Assembly: GCA_026545225.1 (NCBI GenBank)
Contig: CM048846.1
Coordinates: forward strand, 12,878,975 to 12,942,974
Source of the DNA: Cornus controversa
Taxonomy: Eukaryota > Streptophyta > Magnoliopsida > Cornales > Cornaceae
Direction: 5' to 3'
Length of the DNA stretch: 64,000 nucleotides
Below are positions 22,468-34,339 of the stretch, piece after piece. Under the pieces are notes generated by a model. The model worked only from the letters and a program-made list of their open reading frames with translations. It did no database searches and was not told the origin of the DNA. A program made the position numbers and the translations under genes. Every line of letters begins with the position of its first letter. The first letter of the stretch is position 1.

Positions 22468-23684
22468 TCGATCATCATGAGTTTTCCAGGATATTTTGTG
22501 TGTATACGTGTTTGATCACCCATTGATTGTATTCTCTATTTTTTTATTATTTATATATGATGGAGACAAATCATGTATATGTATATACTTCCAGATTTTT
22601 TCATTGAATTTCACAGCTATTTATGTCTTTGCAGTTTATATATTTAATTTTTTAATTTTTTAATTTCCATTTTTTTTAGATGCAATGTTTTGAGGGTGGT
22701 TAATTTTACCAAATTCACTGAACTAACAAAAACTAATTTTTTTTATAAAAAAAAAATAAAAAGAAAGAAAAATAAGATCCTATTACATGATGTTGTCCTC
22801 TTATTATATGCTTATTAAGTCTAGCTGTTCCTACTCATTGCTTGGAGTCTCTTGCTGCAATTCATTATTTGGATGACATCAAAGCTTGTTAAGGAATTAA
22901 TCAATTAATTTTATCTTTCCCTCATTCCAAAAGTTCCAAATCCTTTTAACATGAATGAGTTGTGACCCATTTCATGTTGTAATAATATCATTTACAAAGT
23001 GATGTTTAAGTTGTTAGCCAATTAATAAACTACAAAGTGATCTCTGTCAATTGGTTGTTCCTCCTTGATACGACTTTGATTATCCTCAATTGCCCTCACA
23101 TCTTCGTTGGCCGGATAAAAGCTTGTAGTACTAGTCCAGTCTTCTCTATTTCTCTTAATGGTGAGCTTTTTGGCTTCTTTAAGGGTTCCAATTAAGAGCC
23201 TGAGGCAAGGAGATCCTTTTATCTTCTTTTCTCTTTGTTATTGTTATGGATGTGTTCGATCTCATCTATTATACAGAAATCCATTCATGATGACCCTCAA
23301 TTTCAGTTTCATTGGAGATGCAAACAGAGTAGATTGCCCCATTTGATTGTTGTTGATGATTGATGTCACGATGTTTTCTCATAGTGATCATCATTCTTTA
23401 GATGTACTCATCAAAGCATTCAATATCTTCTCTTCATTGTCAGACTCGGTTCCGTTCCCATCCATTCTAAAAGTCTCATTTTCACTTCTTGTGTTCCCAC
23501 TAATGTTCAAAGTTCCATGGTTGGAGCCTATATATGGTTTTGACTTGGGGAACCTAGCTCCCTATTAAATATTTGGGGCCGGTTGCCTTTAATTTCAATT
23601 AGATTAGAGGCCAGTGCCAGGTTTCTATATATGTGTGTGTGTGTGTGATCATCAACTGATGACCTCTTAGCATTTCATATGGTA
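22468..23684. other. 3' flank and intergenic spacer after the calmodulin-like gene
   Basis: No gene is supported. A few 60-75-codon open frames between 23158 and 23568 have no family features and are not credible genes. A TG microsatellite sits at about 23632-23646. Confidence 0.4.
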
Positions 23685-23819
23685 CAATTCAATTTAATCA
23701 TTGCAGGTTTCATGAACATGCTATTTAAAATTTATTTTATTTAATTTTCCTTTTAGCATTACAGGTGCTTAAATTGTTCAATTATTGAAGAAATGCATTA
23801 AAAACTACAACAGTGACAC
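23685..23819 (+). repeat. Dispersed 120-bp repeat, copy 1
   Basis: About 117 bases from GCAGGTTTCATGAACATG to ACAACAGTGACAC recur in the same orientation at 27268-27399 with only a handful of differences. The copies are 3.6 kb apart and no terminal or target-site structure was identified. Confidence 0.9.
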
Positions 23820-24599
23820 CCCTTTTCTTCCTGGTTTGTTCTTTTTTACTAAGTATATTTTTGTCAAAGTTTAATACATGCATCCCATTTTGCTTGCTAA
23901 GTGGGATGTATGAGAAATGTTATTGTAAATGAAAAGTAAGTACTAGAATCTGTGGAACCATATGTATGATCAAGCAGAGACTATAAAAAATATTTCTAAA
24001 AAGAGGTTTTATGATAAAAATGAACTTGGAGGTCTTATTATTACAAGGCATAGACACACAAGCTCACATGACACCATCATTGTCTTTTTAATTTTACACT
24101 GAAACTAGAGTAACCAACTGTAACAAAAATTGAACTACTTCAAAATTTTCTCCCCAAACTCCATCATCATGCCATACCGAACTGTAACAAAATGATTGTT
24201 GCAGTTGAACTACTTCAAACAATCACCAATCTCTAGTAAAATACACATTAAATTATAAATTTCTTACTTGGGAGATTTTTCACGGAGTTGAAGAATGATA
24301 GTGCCTCTCTTCTCTCCAATAGACTATACAGATACAGAAATATAAGAATTCTAGTGATAAAAATAATTTTATCAAAGTAGCTGAGATGAAATCATTAATA
24401 ACAAACTTAGATAATATTCGAGACATGGTTTGTAACATAAGACAATAGGAAAAGAAAATTTATGTGACCGACGCCACCATTCATATAGGAATAAGGCAAT
24501 GTTTCATATGGAATTCCAGGCCAATGATAATGATGATGAATGGTAACAATAATTTAAAGAAAGTAGGAAGCTTGTAATATAACACCCACCAAGCCTTTT
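23820..24599. other. Intergenic, nothing recognised
   Basis: AT-rich sequence with no supported gene, RNA or transposon end. Confidence 0.3.
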
Positions 24600-24776
24600 C
24601 TCAATTCGGCTACATGAATCCTATCTTTTCATTCCGCTCTATTTAAGGTCACCCAATTACTTGGGGTCAACTACATGAATCCTATGTTTCCATTCCGCTG
24701 TATTTAAGGTCACCCAATTACTTGGAGTGTGGTCGGCTACATGAATCATATATTTCCATTTCACTCTAAATATGTA
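24600..24776 (-). repeat. Three tandem copies of a LINE/SINE-like 3' tail motif
   Basis: Units of 61-66 bases begin CTACATGAATCCTAT at 24610, 24671 and 24737 and contain CCATTCCGCT and GTCACCCAATTACTTGG. On the minus strand they read ...GATTCATGTAGCCGACCCCAAGTAATTGGG..., which resembles the 3' end shared by plant RTE LINEs and Au-like SINEs (family knowledge). Here only the tail is present, in tandem. Confidence 0.6.
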
Positions 24777-27267
24777 AAAGAACATAACCTTGACCGAGAC
24801 ATTAGAGTGTTTGCTCGTCTGCAAGGCTCTACGAGCCTCCATTCTAGCCTTTCATGTGTACTAACATTTTTCAATTGTCAGAAAAAATCGAAGCCTTTCA
24901 CTTCACCACAATGATGAGAGAGAGAAACAAGCAAGAGACCATGTCTGATTGTTTTTGTGCAAAAAAATGTTAGCAAGCTCCGACTGAGATGATTGAGGCC
25001 TTCAGTTTTAACAAATAATCATTACTAAAAAAAATTATATGCAACAGAGATTTCAACAAAATAAACACTTGAGACAAATGATACTAAAGGCAGACATGAC
25101 TTAAATTTTAAGATAATCCTGAGCCTGGACTCATATAATGTAGAACTAAAATGCACCAACTTTTATCCCAATACAAAGGTATATGCTAGAGGCATGCCCC
25201 TTGTAGACAAGGAAGAACTTCATCACCATCAAAGACTTGGTAATTTTAAAACCAAGTCATTTTCTTTCCTGTTAACAATTTAAATTGAAAGAGTTTTCAA
25301 GCAGTTTTTGAAGCTTTGCTTCAGTTTAGAAACAAGAAATGGAGTTTTCATATTTCAAAACCCCGCTTTGCTTCAGTCATGTATGAAAAGGATGTTAATT
25401 ATAAAAAGGAAAAACAGTGTCATTTCATGAAGGTGTCAAAAACAAGTTGCAAATGATATAAAAACTCTATTTTCTTTGAGACTTTTGTTTTCCAATTGAA
25501 TTTGAAAAAGTTAAAATCTTTATTTTTCAAATTTTATGACCAAACCAACCATACCAGTTAAATGATAAATTAAAAACTTTTGTATTTATTATCAACTTTC
25601 TAATCCATTTGTTTCTAAAATTCAGCAAAATACTTCAAACTTCTGATTTTTTTCTTTCTATTTTGTGTTTTCATTTCTCTAATTTGAGTGTGTGAATCTG
25701 ATTTTATCAAATTTTACGTGAACTTTTATTTGAATGCCTTTTTTTTAGGGATTTGTTACATTTATGGAGGTTACAATTTGACTGGAAAAAATAATGCTGA
25801 TTTAAATTGTTTATTGGTGGGTGAAATTTAGAACTGTGTTCATGCCTGGGCTATTGGGATTGATTGGTGAAGTTTAGAACACGGTAGAATCCCTAAATTT
25901 CCAATGCATGTTAGTCTACATAGAGTCAAAATCATCTCCAGATGTTCTTTGGGCTTCTGATGGGCCATACCTATCAAGCATGCATGAGGTAGGTTTTGGT
26001 GATGATGGATTGCCACGTGCATGCTGAATTTGGCATTGCCTTGAGTGCTGAGACAACCTGTTACATGTCATGGGTGTGCTCTATTTTGTGAAGCATGAGG
26101 TGAGCTTTGGACTTGGTCTTATCCTAACTATTACGTTGGCCCAATATTAAAATAGGTTAGGATTGTTTGACATATTTTAATAAAAATAATAAATAATTAT
26201 TTATGGTTGGCATATTTATAGTAGTCAACATTACCAAAATTAAATTACTTTGTTAACCCTGTAAAAGGATTCTCCACCACCTCTAATAGTGACTCTCTCT
26301 TTCCTTCTCTTCTTAGTTATTTTCCTTATATACATATAAATCTATATGCATGAGATCAACTGAATAGCACGTGACCCACTGTTGGGTTGATCTCAACTCT
26401 TCCTAGTTCATCGTAAAATACAAAGTGTTTGTCTACCAAAGATGACAGAGTTGGCCGTATATATAGAATTTGAGTGTATACCAAAGACGCACAAAGCGTT
26501 AATTTTATTTTATACAAAGTTTTGGAATGATAAGACTTTGGTAGATGTTGCGAATGAAAAAAACTATGAATTATCTATCAAGGTTTTATCCCCGTAACAA
26601 AACAGTGAACCTCAAAACATGAAAGGAAAATGAAACTGAACCCCACCCAATAATCCAAGACATTAAACTGAAAGTGTTCAACTCTATAATAATTGTGCGT
26701 TGAAGCCTAGCTTTAATAGTGAACCCTCTAAACATGCCTACATCCTTTCAAAGTATATAAACTACTCACCACCTCCAATTCACCAAACTAAAGCAAACCA
26801 ACATAGCACATGAAAGCAACTCTACATGTCCAGAGCATATCATGCATGCAGCCTTTAAGTCAGATTACACAAACATGAGATTAATTCCATCTAGCAATAC
26901 GCAAAAGGCAATTTATTTCCATGGTGTTCATTTAGAAGAAAAACAATATGCAAAGGCAATTTATTTTCAAGACAATCAAGGTTCATAAAGTATCAAGAGA
27001 AATTAGAAAGTTGAATTTTTTTTAGTTCTGAAATTGAAACAGAAAGTAAATATGTCCCTAAAAAGCATCACTATTAAAGTTTTATCAACTATAAAACAAA
27101 CAAATATAGCATAAATATTAGTTACTTATCCATTTGAACATTTTTATGTTTCACATCCATTTATGTTTTAAATATATTTACCTCTTTTAGGTTTTGTATT
27201 TGCATGTCGTCTCAGAAATACGATTAATCCTAACTAAATTCATCATTTCATATTTTCATCAACATTC
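24777..27267. other. Intergenic, nothing recognised
   Basis: About 2.5 kb of AT-rich DNA in which the only open frames are short and on conflicting strands. No terminal repeats, tRNA or conserved protein motif was found. Confidence 0.35.
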
Positions 27268-27399
27268 ACAATTCAATCACTGCAGGTTTCATGAACATGC
27301 TATTTAAAATTTATTTTATTTAATTTTCCTTTCAGCTTTACAGGTGCTTAAATTGTTCATTTATTGAAGCAATGCATTAAAAACTACAACAGTGACACT
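27268..27399 (+). repeat. Dispersed 120-bp repeat, copy 2
   Basis: Partner of 23685-23819, same orientation. Similarity starts around an AATTCAATCA stretch before GCAGGTTTCATG and stops at ACAGTGACAC. Confidence 0.9.
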
Positions 27400-28164
27400 T
27401 CATCCTGAAATTTGTCCAATTAGTTCATTTATAATTAAAGATAAAAGATGACATTGGGTGATGAAACATGTGTTTTTTTCTCTTATAATTACTTTTAACT
27501 ACTATAATCACTACCCATCATACATTTTCTTTATTATCTTTTTCCGACTTAGTCCTTTATCCATGTGAAAGTCACTATAATCAGTTCTTAAAACAACTTT
27601 TGTATTGAGTTTAATGCTTTTAAAATCGACTGATTAAATACTAACACGCAATGATACGACTCACTGAACAATAACTCTTAATTAAAAAAGACGTTTCAAT
27701 GTTTCCTCTATCCCACCATTGGAAGGCGAAATTTGGGAAGAACTCAATTAACAAAATTGCTTTCTCAGCCGTGCCTACAAAATTTGGGATGAGCGTAACT
27801 CTAGAATTTTCAGAACCAACACGGGCTTCAATGACGCAGAACATGATGACATGTTCGACAAATGCCCCACTGGGTGACAATGGTACTACCATTTCTACGT
27901 ACCAACACAAACTACTATACCGCAACAAACTTGGTACCATGAAATTTATTAGTATATCAGGAATTAAACACAGACTTAATACAAAGTAAGTAGAAACCTA
28001 CTATTTGTGTTCTAGTATTTGGTTTCTTAATTATATATATATATATATATACAGGGTCCACTATTCATATCAAGATGCTAAAAGCCAAAGGCTTGATCTT
28101 TCTAAATAGTACAAGAGCTAGAATTATTAATGGATTCATGGAATCCTTACAGTGGACAGTTTAT
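27400..28164. other. 3'-side spacer of the LYK4-like gene
   Basis: This includes a stretch at 27641-27990 that is less AT-rich than its surroundings and open on both strands (about 99 codons on minus, 96 on plus); neither product shows a recognised domain. A TA microsatellite lies at 28032-28051, just beyond the stop codon of the kinase gene, probably in its 3' UTR. Confidence 0.4.
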
Positions 28165-30198
28165 TCACATACTATTTGCAGCAGCCTTGACTAGAGGCTT
28201 ACAAGAGCTTTCACAGATTGAGAATTGCTCTGCCTCTGGCAATTCTTCCACCAATCTGGACAACTTCTCGACAATTTCTCCGGCACTAGGTCTCAAAGAC
28301 GGGTCATCCTCTACGCAGGCTCTTGCAAGATTGGCTAATGTGATAGCTGCATCAAATGAATAGTTGTCGCCCAATGCATTGTCCATCCATTGCCTCAGCT
28401 CCTCCGCGTTTTCTGATTGAAGTATGAGCTTGATTTTATAGGACAGCTTAACACTCTCTTCTCCTTTCTCATAGCTGCTGCTTGTGGGTGTTTGCCCAGA
28501 CAGAACCTCCAGCAAAACCACACCATAAGCAAAGATATCGATGCTCGGGGCAATTATACCCTGGTGAAGATACTCTGGTGCTAAGTACCCTTTACTCCAA
28601 GAGGCATGATGACTTGAATAGGATTGTGATTCCTTGGGTTGTTCTTCAACTTCAACACATCTTGCCATGCCAAAATTCCCAATCTTTGCATTGAATTCTT
28701 CATCTAAAAAGATGTTCCGGCTCTTTATGTTTCTGTGAACATAAGATGGGCTCATTATCTGGTGCAGGTACTGCAAGGCAGTGGCTACATCGAGACAGAT
28801 CCTCAGCCTCTGATTCCATGTCAAGAAACAATAGCAGGAGGCAATGAATTGGCTCTTCATTGCCAACCCACCATGAAGCCAGTCCTTCAAGGACCCATTC
28901 TTGGCATACTCAAAAACCAAGAAAGAGTCAGGACCTTCAGTTGAACATGTCCCTATCAGCCCAAGTATGTTTGGATGATGGTGAGTTGCATCATGGAAAA
29001 GCCCAAACTCAATCTTTGAGATAGTGTCAGTCTGTGTGCGCTTTATTGCCAAATTCTTCCCGTTGAGACGACCATGAAATACGCATTCCTCAATGAGACT
29101 AGTTGAATTGAAGTCCTCTGTTGCCTTCCTCAGATCCTCAAGGGAATACATCTCCAACAACATCTTATGTGGTGGGGCGTCGATGATTTGGCCATCGAGA
29201 GTATCTTGGGATCCCTCAAACGAGACTTTCTTATCACCTGTGGTTCTTACACTTAGATTCAGCTGCTGTAGCTCCACATCTGCCAATTTGCAAGAACTCT
29301 GCTTCTTCCTCTTCCATTTAATCACCAAAAAGGCTGCTGCAATTGCAACGACAGCTCCTAATGTGACCCCACTAAGTGCAATACAAATTCCAATCTTCCA
29401 CATTTTCGACTTCTTCTTGTGTGGATTAATTATTGGGACACTAGTTGATGGAAATCCCAAACTGGGTTCACTAGGTTTGGCTAGCGAACGAAGGACAGGC
29501 TTACCGTTAAGTGGAATCAAAAGTGTTGAAAACGGTACTAAGCTTTGTGGTTTGAAACTTTCAGCTGATCTATTATTAGTAGAGATTATAGTTTCTGGAG
29601 TAGTATTGAACTTAAGGGCCAAGATGGGAAGTGTGTCACCTTCACTGATAGGATAAGACAGCAGAAGTTTTGCATGTTGGCCGAGTTCAGATGAAGACGG
29701 ACAGGCACATCTCAGTGGGATCAGTAACTGGAGCTTCTCTCTGAGGCCCCATGGTGAGACACTTGGGTTTCTCTCTCGGATGGCTTTGCAAGTCGTTAAG
29801 CCCTCCAGTGACTCAGCAATACCATAAAAGCTATCGCCTTTAATGGTAGTTTTCCTCAATTCTGCCTTAAAGAAACCACCATTGCATTGACAATCAATTG
29901 GGATCAACAAAGGCTGGCCTTTGGGAAGAAACTCTATGTCAGCAGAGAAGCCGTTTGCTTCTGCAAGCACAAACCGGTTGATCCCCAAATAAAAGCTCAA
30001 ATTGAAAAGAGATGAGTAGTATGAATTGGTGCGAAGAACTACAAATGTCCCACATTGATTCTGAGATCCATTTCCACTGCAACTGTAGCCAGAAGCATCA
30101 GGAGAGGTATTTTCACAGCTCAGCAAGTTCTGTCCAAGTGCAGAGACAGTTACCAAAATGAAGAAAACCCAAGCTTTTAGTTGGATCTTAGTGGTCAT
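28165..30198 (-). CDS. LYK4: LysM receptor-like pseudokinase, LYK4-like
   Basis: Intronless, 677 residues. A signal peptide (1-22) precedes a three-LysM ectodomain (about 28-235) with the spacing motifs CQC (103-105) and CAC (164-166) that form its disulphides. A membrane span follows (about 269-293), then a kinase-like domain (about 350-650). The glycine loop is lost (IEECVFHG). The ATP lysine is kept (LAIK, 383-386), but HRD is HRN (488-490) and DFG is NFG (508-510), so catalysis is not expected. This pattern and the intronless structure match LYK4 of plants, a plasma-membrane co-receptor for chitin oligomers that works with LYK5 and the active kinase CERK1 (established for Arabidopsis; orthology here is inferred). 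The start chosen is the first ATG and gives a clean signal peptide. Confidence 0.93.
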   Translation of the reverse strand: MTTKIQLKAWVFFILVTVSALGQNLLSCENTSPDASGYSCSGNGSQNQCGTFVVLRTNSYYSSLFNLSFYLGINRFVLAEANGFSADIEFLPKGQPLLIPIDCQCNGGFFKAELRKTTIKGDSFYGIAESLEGLTTCKAIRERNPSVSPWGLREKLQLLIPLRCACPSSSELGQHAKLLLSYPISEGDTLPILALKFNTTPETIISTNNRSAESFKPQSLVPFSTLLIPLNGKPVLRSLAKPSEPSLGFPSTSVPIINPHKKKSKMWKIGICIALSGVTLGAVVAIAAAFLVIKWKRKKQSSCKLADVELQQLNLSVRTTGDKKVSFEGSQDTLDGQIIDAPPHKMLLEMYSLEDLRKATEDFNSTSLIEECVFHGRLNGKNLAIKRTQTDTISKIEFGLFHDATHHHPNILGLIGTCSTEGPDSFLVFEYAKNGSLKDWLHGGLAMKSQFIASCYCFLTWNQRLRICLDVATALQYLHQIMSPSYVHRNIKSRNIFLDEEFNAKIGNFGMARCVEVEEQPKESQSYSSHHASWSKGYLAPEYLHQGIIAPSIDIFAYGVVLLEVLSGQTPTSSSYEKGEESVKLSYKIKLILQSENAEELRQWMDNALGDNYSFDAAITLANLARACVEDDPSLRPSAGEIVEKLSRLVEELPEAEQFSICESSCKPLVKAAANSM

Positions 30199-31595
30199 AG
30201 TTGTTGTGCCCAGGTCTAGGAGTACTACTACTCAATTCCACATGGACAAACTACCAACTAGTAAAATAGAATAGCTTTCTCAATCTGAGTGGGTGAGTAT
30301 TTTGGATCTATACAAAATGGTATATGAAAAGAGAGCATTCATGGACAGGATTCTTGGGGGTGACAACTACTGTATATTTTTACTCTGATCTTCAGGTTGT
30401 TTTGGCAACCCCCTACCTTGGACCTCAAAGTCCATAAATACATGTGCTTAGATAAGACAACTCGATTTTACAGTTTCCTATATCTATATCAAAGATTAGG
30501 TTTGTATTTTGTACTCACACAGTAATAGTAATACGCAATATATACAGGGTCTCAGTTCATTCAATAGCCTCATAAATGGACTCATAGACAGCATGAAAAG
30601 CACATGAAGACATAAAGCTGCACAGATGGAATATAAATGATATTATTCGGATACAATCAAATGTTCATGCACATACTGGTGTACAAGCTTTCAAGGATGA
30701 ATAAATGTGTGTGTGTATTTTGTGCTTGGCAGCACAGAAAGTGATACAGATTTGGAAGGTAACGTAAGTGCACTTAGAAAAGAAAGGATGATATCCATTT
30801 CCCATTGATGAGACCTCCATGCATGGTAAAGTTGAGGCATCAAAATGAGGCTAGAAGATGGTTAGGTCAGAATGCCCATCAAATGGCCTATGTTTTTTTT
30901 TTTTTTTCTTCGGTAAAATCAAATAGCCTATGTTGACAAGCACCAATGCTACAAAAGTAAAACCTACCATCCTTTGTCCTCACCTATCACAAATCGTGTC
31001 ACTCATCCACGTAAAAATGTCCCCTCTTTCAATCAAATGATTTAACAACATATTTATATTATATATTATAGCGATTATTAACAAATGAATAATAATATGT
31101 AGGATTATTATCGGTGTTTTATGTCACCTCCCACACACATAAATATGGTCAGATATGTTCGACTTTCGGATAATATATCACGAATCCTAACAAGTGATTT
31201 AATATAATGAGCTATCAAGCTAAAGTTCATATATATTTTCGAATTAGAGTTTTGAGTTGGAGTAAAAAGAATCAAAAGTCTCATACAACGCTGTCAAGAT
31301 TTTTATAATGGTAAAAGTTTGAACCATTAAGCATGACAATGTGGATTCAAATATGAGAACATTCAAATAATATAAAAGATCTAGTCATGTACTCTACATG
31401 TCCTCACATCACTTTCAACAAAGAGGATTATATTGGATAATGGTATTTATTTCTCAGAAAGGGGAAAAAGGGAAAAGCTCAAAATCCAAGTTCTCATACT
31501 AGGGTAAACTCATACTTTCTAAAGCTATATATATATATATGTTAAAAAAAATATGGGTGTTACTCCTACACTGAGAAACAAAGTCCAGGAAAAAA
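30199..31595. other. Promoter side of LYK4 and spacer
   Basis: The 200-300 bases right of the start codon should contain the LYK4 leader and promoter. No credible gene follows. A poly-T run at about 30893-30908 is the only obvious feature. Confidence 0.4.
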
Positions 31596-31684
31596 CTACC
31601 GGGGGAAAGCCAACATTTGAGGAGGTTTGTGCTCTATCTACTACCGGGGGAAAGCCAACATTTGAGGAGGTTTGTGCTCTATCT
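31596..31684. repeat. 45-bp tandem duplication
   Basis: A unit beginning CTACCGGGGGAAAGCC and ending GTGCTCTATCTA occurs twice back to back with no visible difference, implying a recent duplication. Confidence 0.95.
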
Positions 31685-31780
31685 GACAATTAGATAGGTG
31701 AACTTACTTGCAATTCATTTGTTAGTATTATCTTTACCTCGGAGCCAAAGGGCGGTGTTGAATTCATTGAATTTGACCCC

Positions 31781-31811
<31 letters not shown>

Positions 31812-32130
31812 GGCCTGCCATGATAATTGGATCATGTTATATTTTGCACCTTTGCTTGGATGGTGGGATAAAAGCACTTTTTTGAAAAGGACGGACTACC
31901 CGAGGATCCAGGTACCAATGGACAAATATCCAGCAGAGGGTGTGAAGATGCACGTGATATCACGTGCTTGCCAATATACTCAATCGTGTGCATCTATATT
32001 TAATATGTTATGCAGATATAATACATATATATACATATATATAATATGAAGTACAAACTTGAGGTCACGGATAAAGCTTTTCTTAGACAAGAAAGGTTTC
32101 TTTTGTCGACTGTGTCTCCCACGTGTATAT
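31685..32130. other. Spacer with a G-box palindrome
   Basis: No gene. An 18-bp perfect palindrome, GCACGTGATATCACGTGC (31950-31967), contains two CACGTG G-boxes. An A/G-rich tract lies at about 31781-31811. Confidence 0.5.
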
Positions 32131-32138
32131 ATTATGAT

Positions 32139-32848
32139 TAGGGGTGCACAAAGAACCGTCGGAACCGGAACCGGAACCGAGGGGAACCGTACCGGAATCG
32201 TACCGAACCGTGGCTACGGTTCCGGTTCCGGTTCCTAAAATTAGGAACCGTTACCAACGGTTCCGGTTCCGGTTCCAGAACCGTACCGGAACCATTGGGG
32301 GTAACGGTTCCTTGGAACCGGAACCGGAACCGGAACCGTTTTATATTAAATATGTGTATATATATATATAATATAATAACTATATATAATATATATATAT
32401 ATATATACATTACCTATAATAATTATATATAATGTATATATATTATGTATAATAATTATATTATCATATATTATATATAATAATTATATTATAATATAAT
32501 TACTATACATAATATATATACATTATATGTAATGTATATATATCTATAATATAATATAATAATTATATATATATAGGGTGCCATTTTTAGATTGTAGGTC
32601 TCACATTTATTTAATGAATATATATATATATATATATTTTGTATTTTCAAGCTTCATTAAAAAAAAAAAAAAAAATCCTAAAGAACCGCTGTTCGGAACC
32701 GGAACCGTACCGAGAACCGCGGTACGGTTCCTCACGGTTCCAACCCTTAACGGTTCCGGTTCCGGTTCCGAAAATCAAGAACCGTTGATAACGGTTTCGG
32801 TTCCGGTTCCACCAAGAACCGTGAGAAACCGTACCGTGTGCACCCCTA
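32139..32848. mobile_element. hAT-like MITE with GGAACC-rich subterminal repeats
   Basis: The 710-bp element has ends TAGGGGTGCAC and GTGCACCCCTA, perfect inverted repeats of 11 bp. A perfect 8-bp target-site duplication ATTATGAT (32131-32138 and 32849-32856) is the hAT signature size. Subterminal zones (about 32150-32340 and 32690-32835) consist of GGAACC/GGTTCC hexamer repeats in both orientations, around a TA-rich core. No coding capacity. Confidence 0.92.
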
Positions 32849-32856
32849 ATTATGAT

Positions 32857-34339
32857 AAACATTCTCAGGTGGTTCATGAAAAAGAACCTCTGGTGCCATT
32901 ACAAGCTCTGAAAAATATGAATTTAAAAGATTATTCTACAGCAACCAACTAGACCCTGGGACCCATCCCATTTCAAGTACCCGTCAGATAGATTTTTCCA
33001 AGTAATAAAATGCCTTGCACCTGTCAAGTAGATTGATTACTAATAACATATATTTGCTGATCCTTAACTGATATATATGCGATAGGGAAATCTGCCACAT
33101 ATGTTCTCAAAAACTGATACACCCACAAATATGGTATACACATTGATGATTTTATGTAACACATCCATATTGTTGCATCAAAATTGCTGACACGGGATTG
33201 AACTTTGAACCACCATGCGTCAATGCATTACGCATCAGAAGATTAAAATAATTCACTGTGAACAAGTAAAACCAAGGCAAGGTTCTGTGGCAGGACAATA
33301 TTGGTTAGCAAATATTCTTGAACCAATCATTTGACACTAAAAAGATGTTCCAAGTTCATATAATTGGCTACGCGCAGAGAATGTTCCTAATCTCTTAGCA
33401 TTTTGTTGAGGAGAAAAGCGGCAAAGGGCACAAGGTTGCAACTCAAGGGATTTGGGAAAGATTAGGAGTCGACTCAGGGCTAAGTCCAGGGCAAAAGAAA
33501 CCAAATTAACCTTGCCACTGGTTCAATTTACTCGACCATAATTCCGGTTAGGCATTTCCACCCAATACATCTTTAATTTTACGAGTCATGTTATCCAGAA
33601 AAGCAATACATGTATGACGAAACAAAGCTAGATGAATAAGAGCAATTCAAGTTTTATCAAGTCAAACAAGTCCTCAATCCAAGTCATAAACCTTCGCAAT
33701 GGTGGGGATTCTTTAATCCAGCAAAATAATTATCACAGATTCCCCTGATAGTTTGCCCAATTGTTACTTTGAGATCTGCAATAAATGATTGCTGCGGTAG
33801 GTAAAATAAAATCTGTGTACCTAAACGGCTAAACCCAATAGCTACAAGGGCTTGTTAAGCTGCATCTTTCAGAATTGATAATTCTTCCAAAAAGATGCAA
33901 GAAAAATAAATAATTACATCAAAGATTCCAATCTCCCCTTGTTTTTTATTTTCTTTTTCCTCCAGAAAGTGGGCATATTGTATAACTAATCTGACCATTG
34001 ATAACCCAAGGCATTTGCAATATCCAAAGTGAAGCATGTACTATTGCAAAATAAAACAAAATTGTTGGAAGCTGGAAAAGATAGCTTAAAATCACAAGTA
34101 ATGTAACTTATTAAGAAGCCATGTTCCAAACATTATAGTTCAATTTAGACCTTTGCTCATGTAAGCCAATTGACATATGCTTGTCAAAGTACAGATATAA
34201 CATGGTAGAGCAATAACACTGATAGCTCATACCATTTTGCTTTATTTTTATGATTTTTAAACATCAGACAGATCATTAATGTACATACAGTAAAGGAAAT
34301 GACAAGTCTCGATCATTAAGTTTCTTGCCTGTGTCTTGA
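32857..34339. other. Intergenic spacer, 3' side of the RPE gene
   Basis: No gene, tRNA or paired terminal repeats were recognised in this 1.5 kb. The last few hundred bases probably include the 3' UTR of the epimerase gene. Confidence 0.4.

Noticed and set aside
29093..29656. 187-codon plus-strand frame within LYK4
   Set aside because: Antisense shadow of a strongly supported minus-strand coding region.
32144..32410. Open frames on both strands giving Glu-Pro and Arg-Phe repeat proteins
   Set aside because: They are translations of the GGAACC/GGTTCC hexamer arrays of a hAT-like MITE, not genes.
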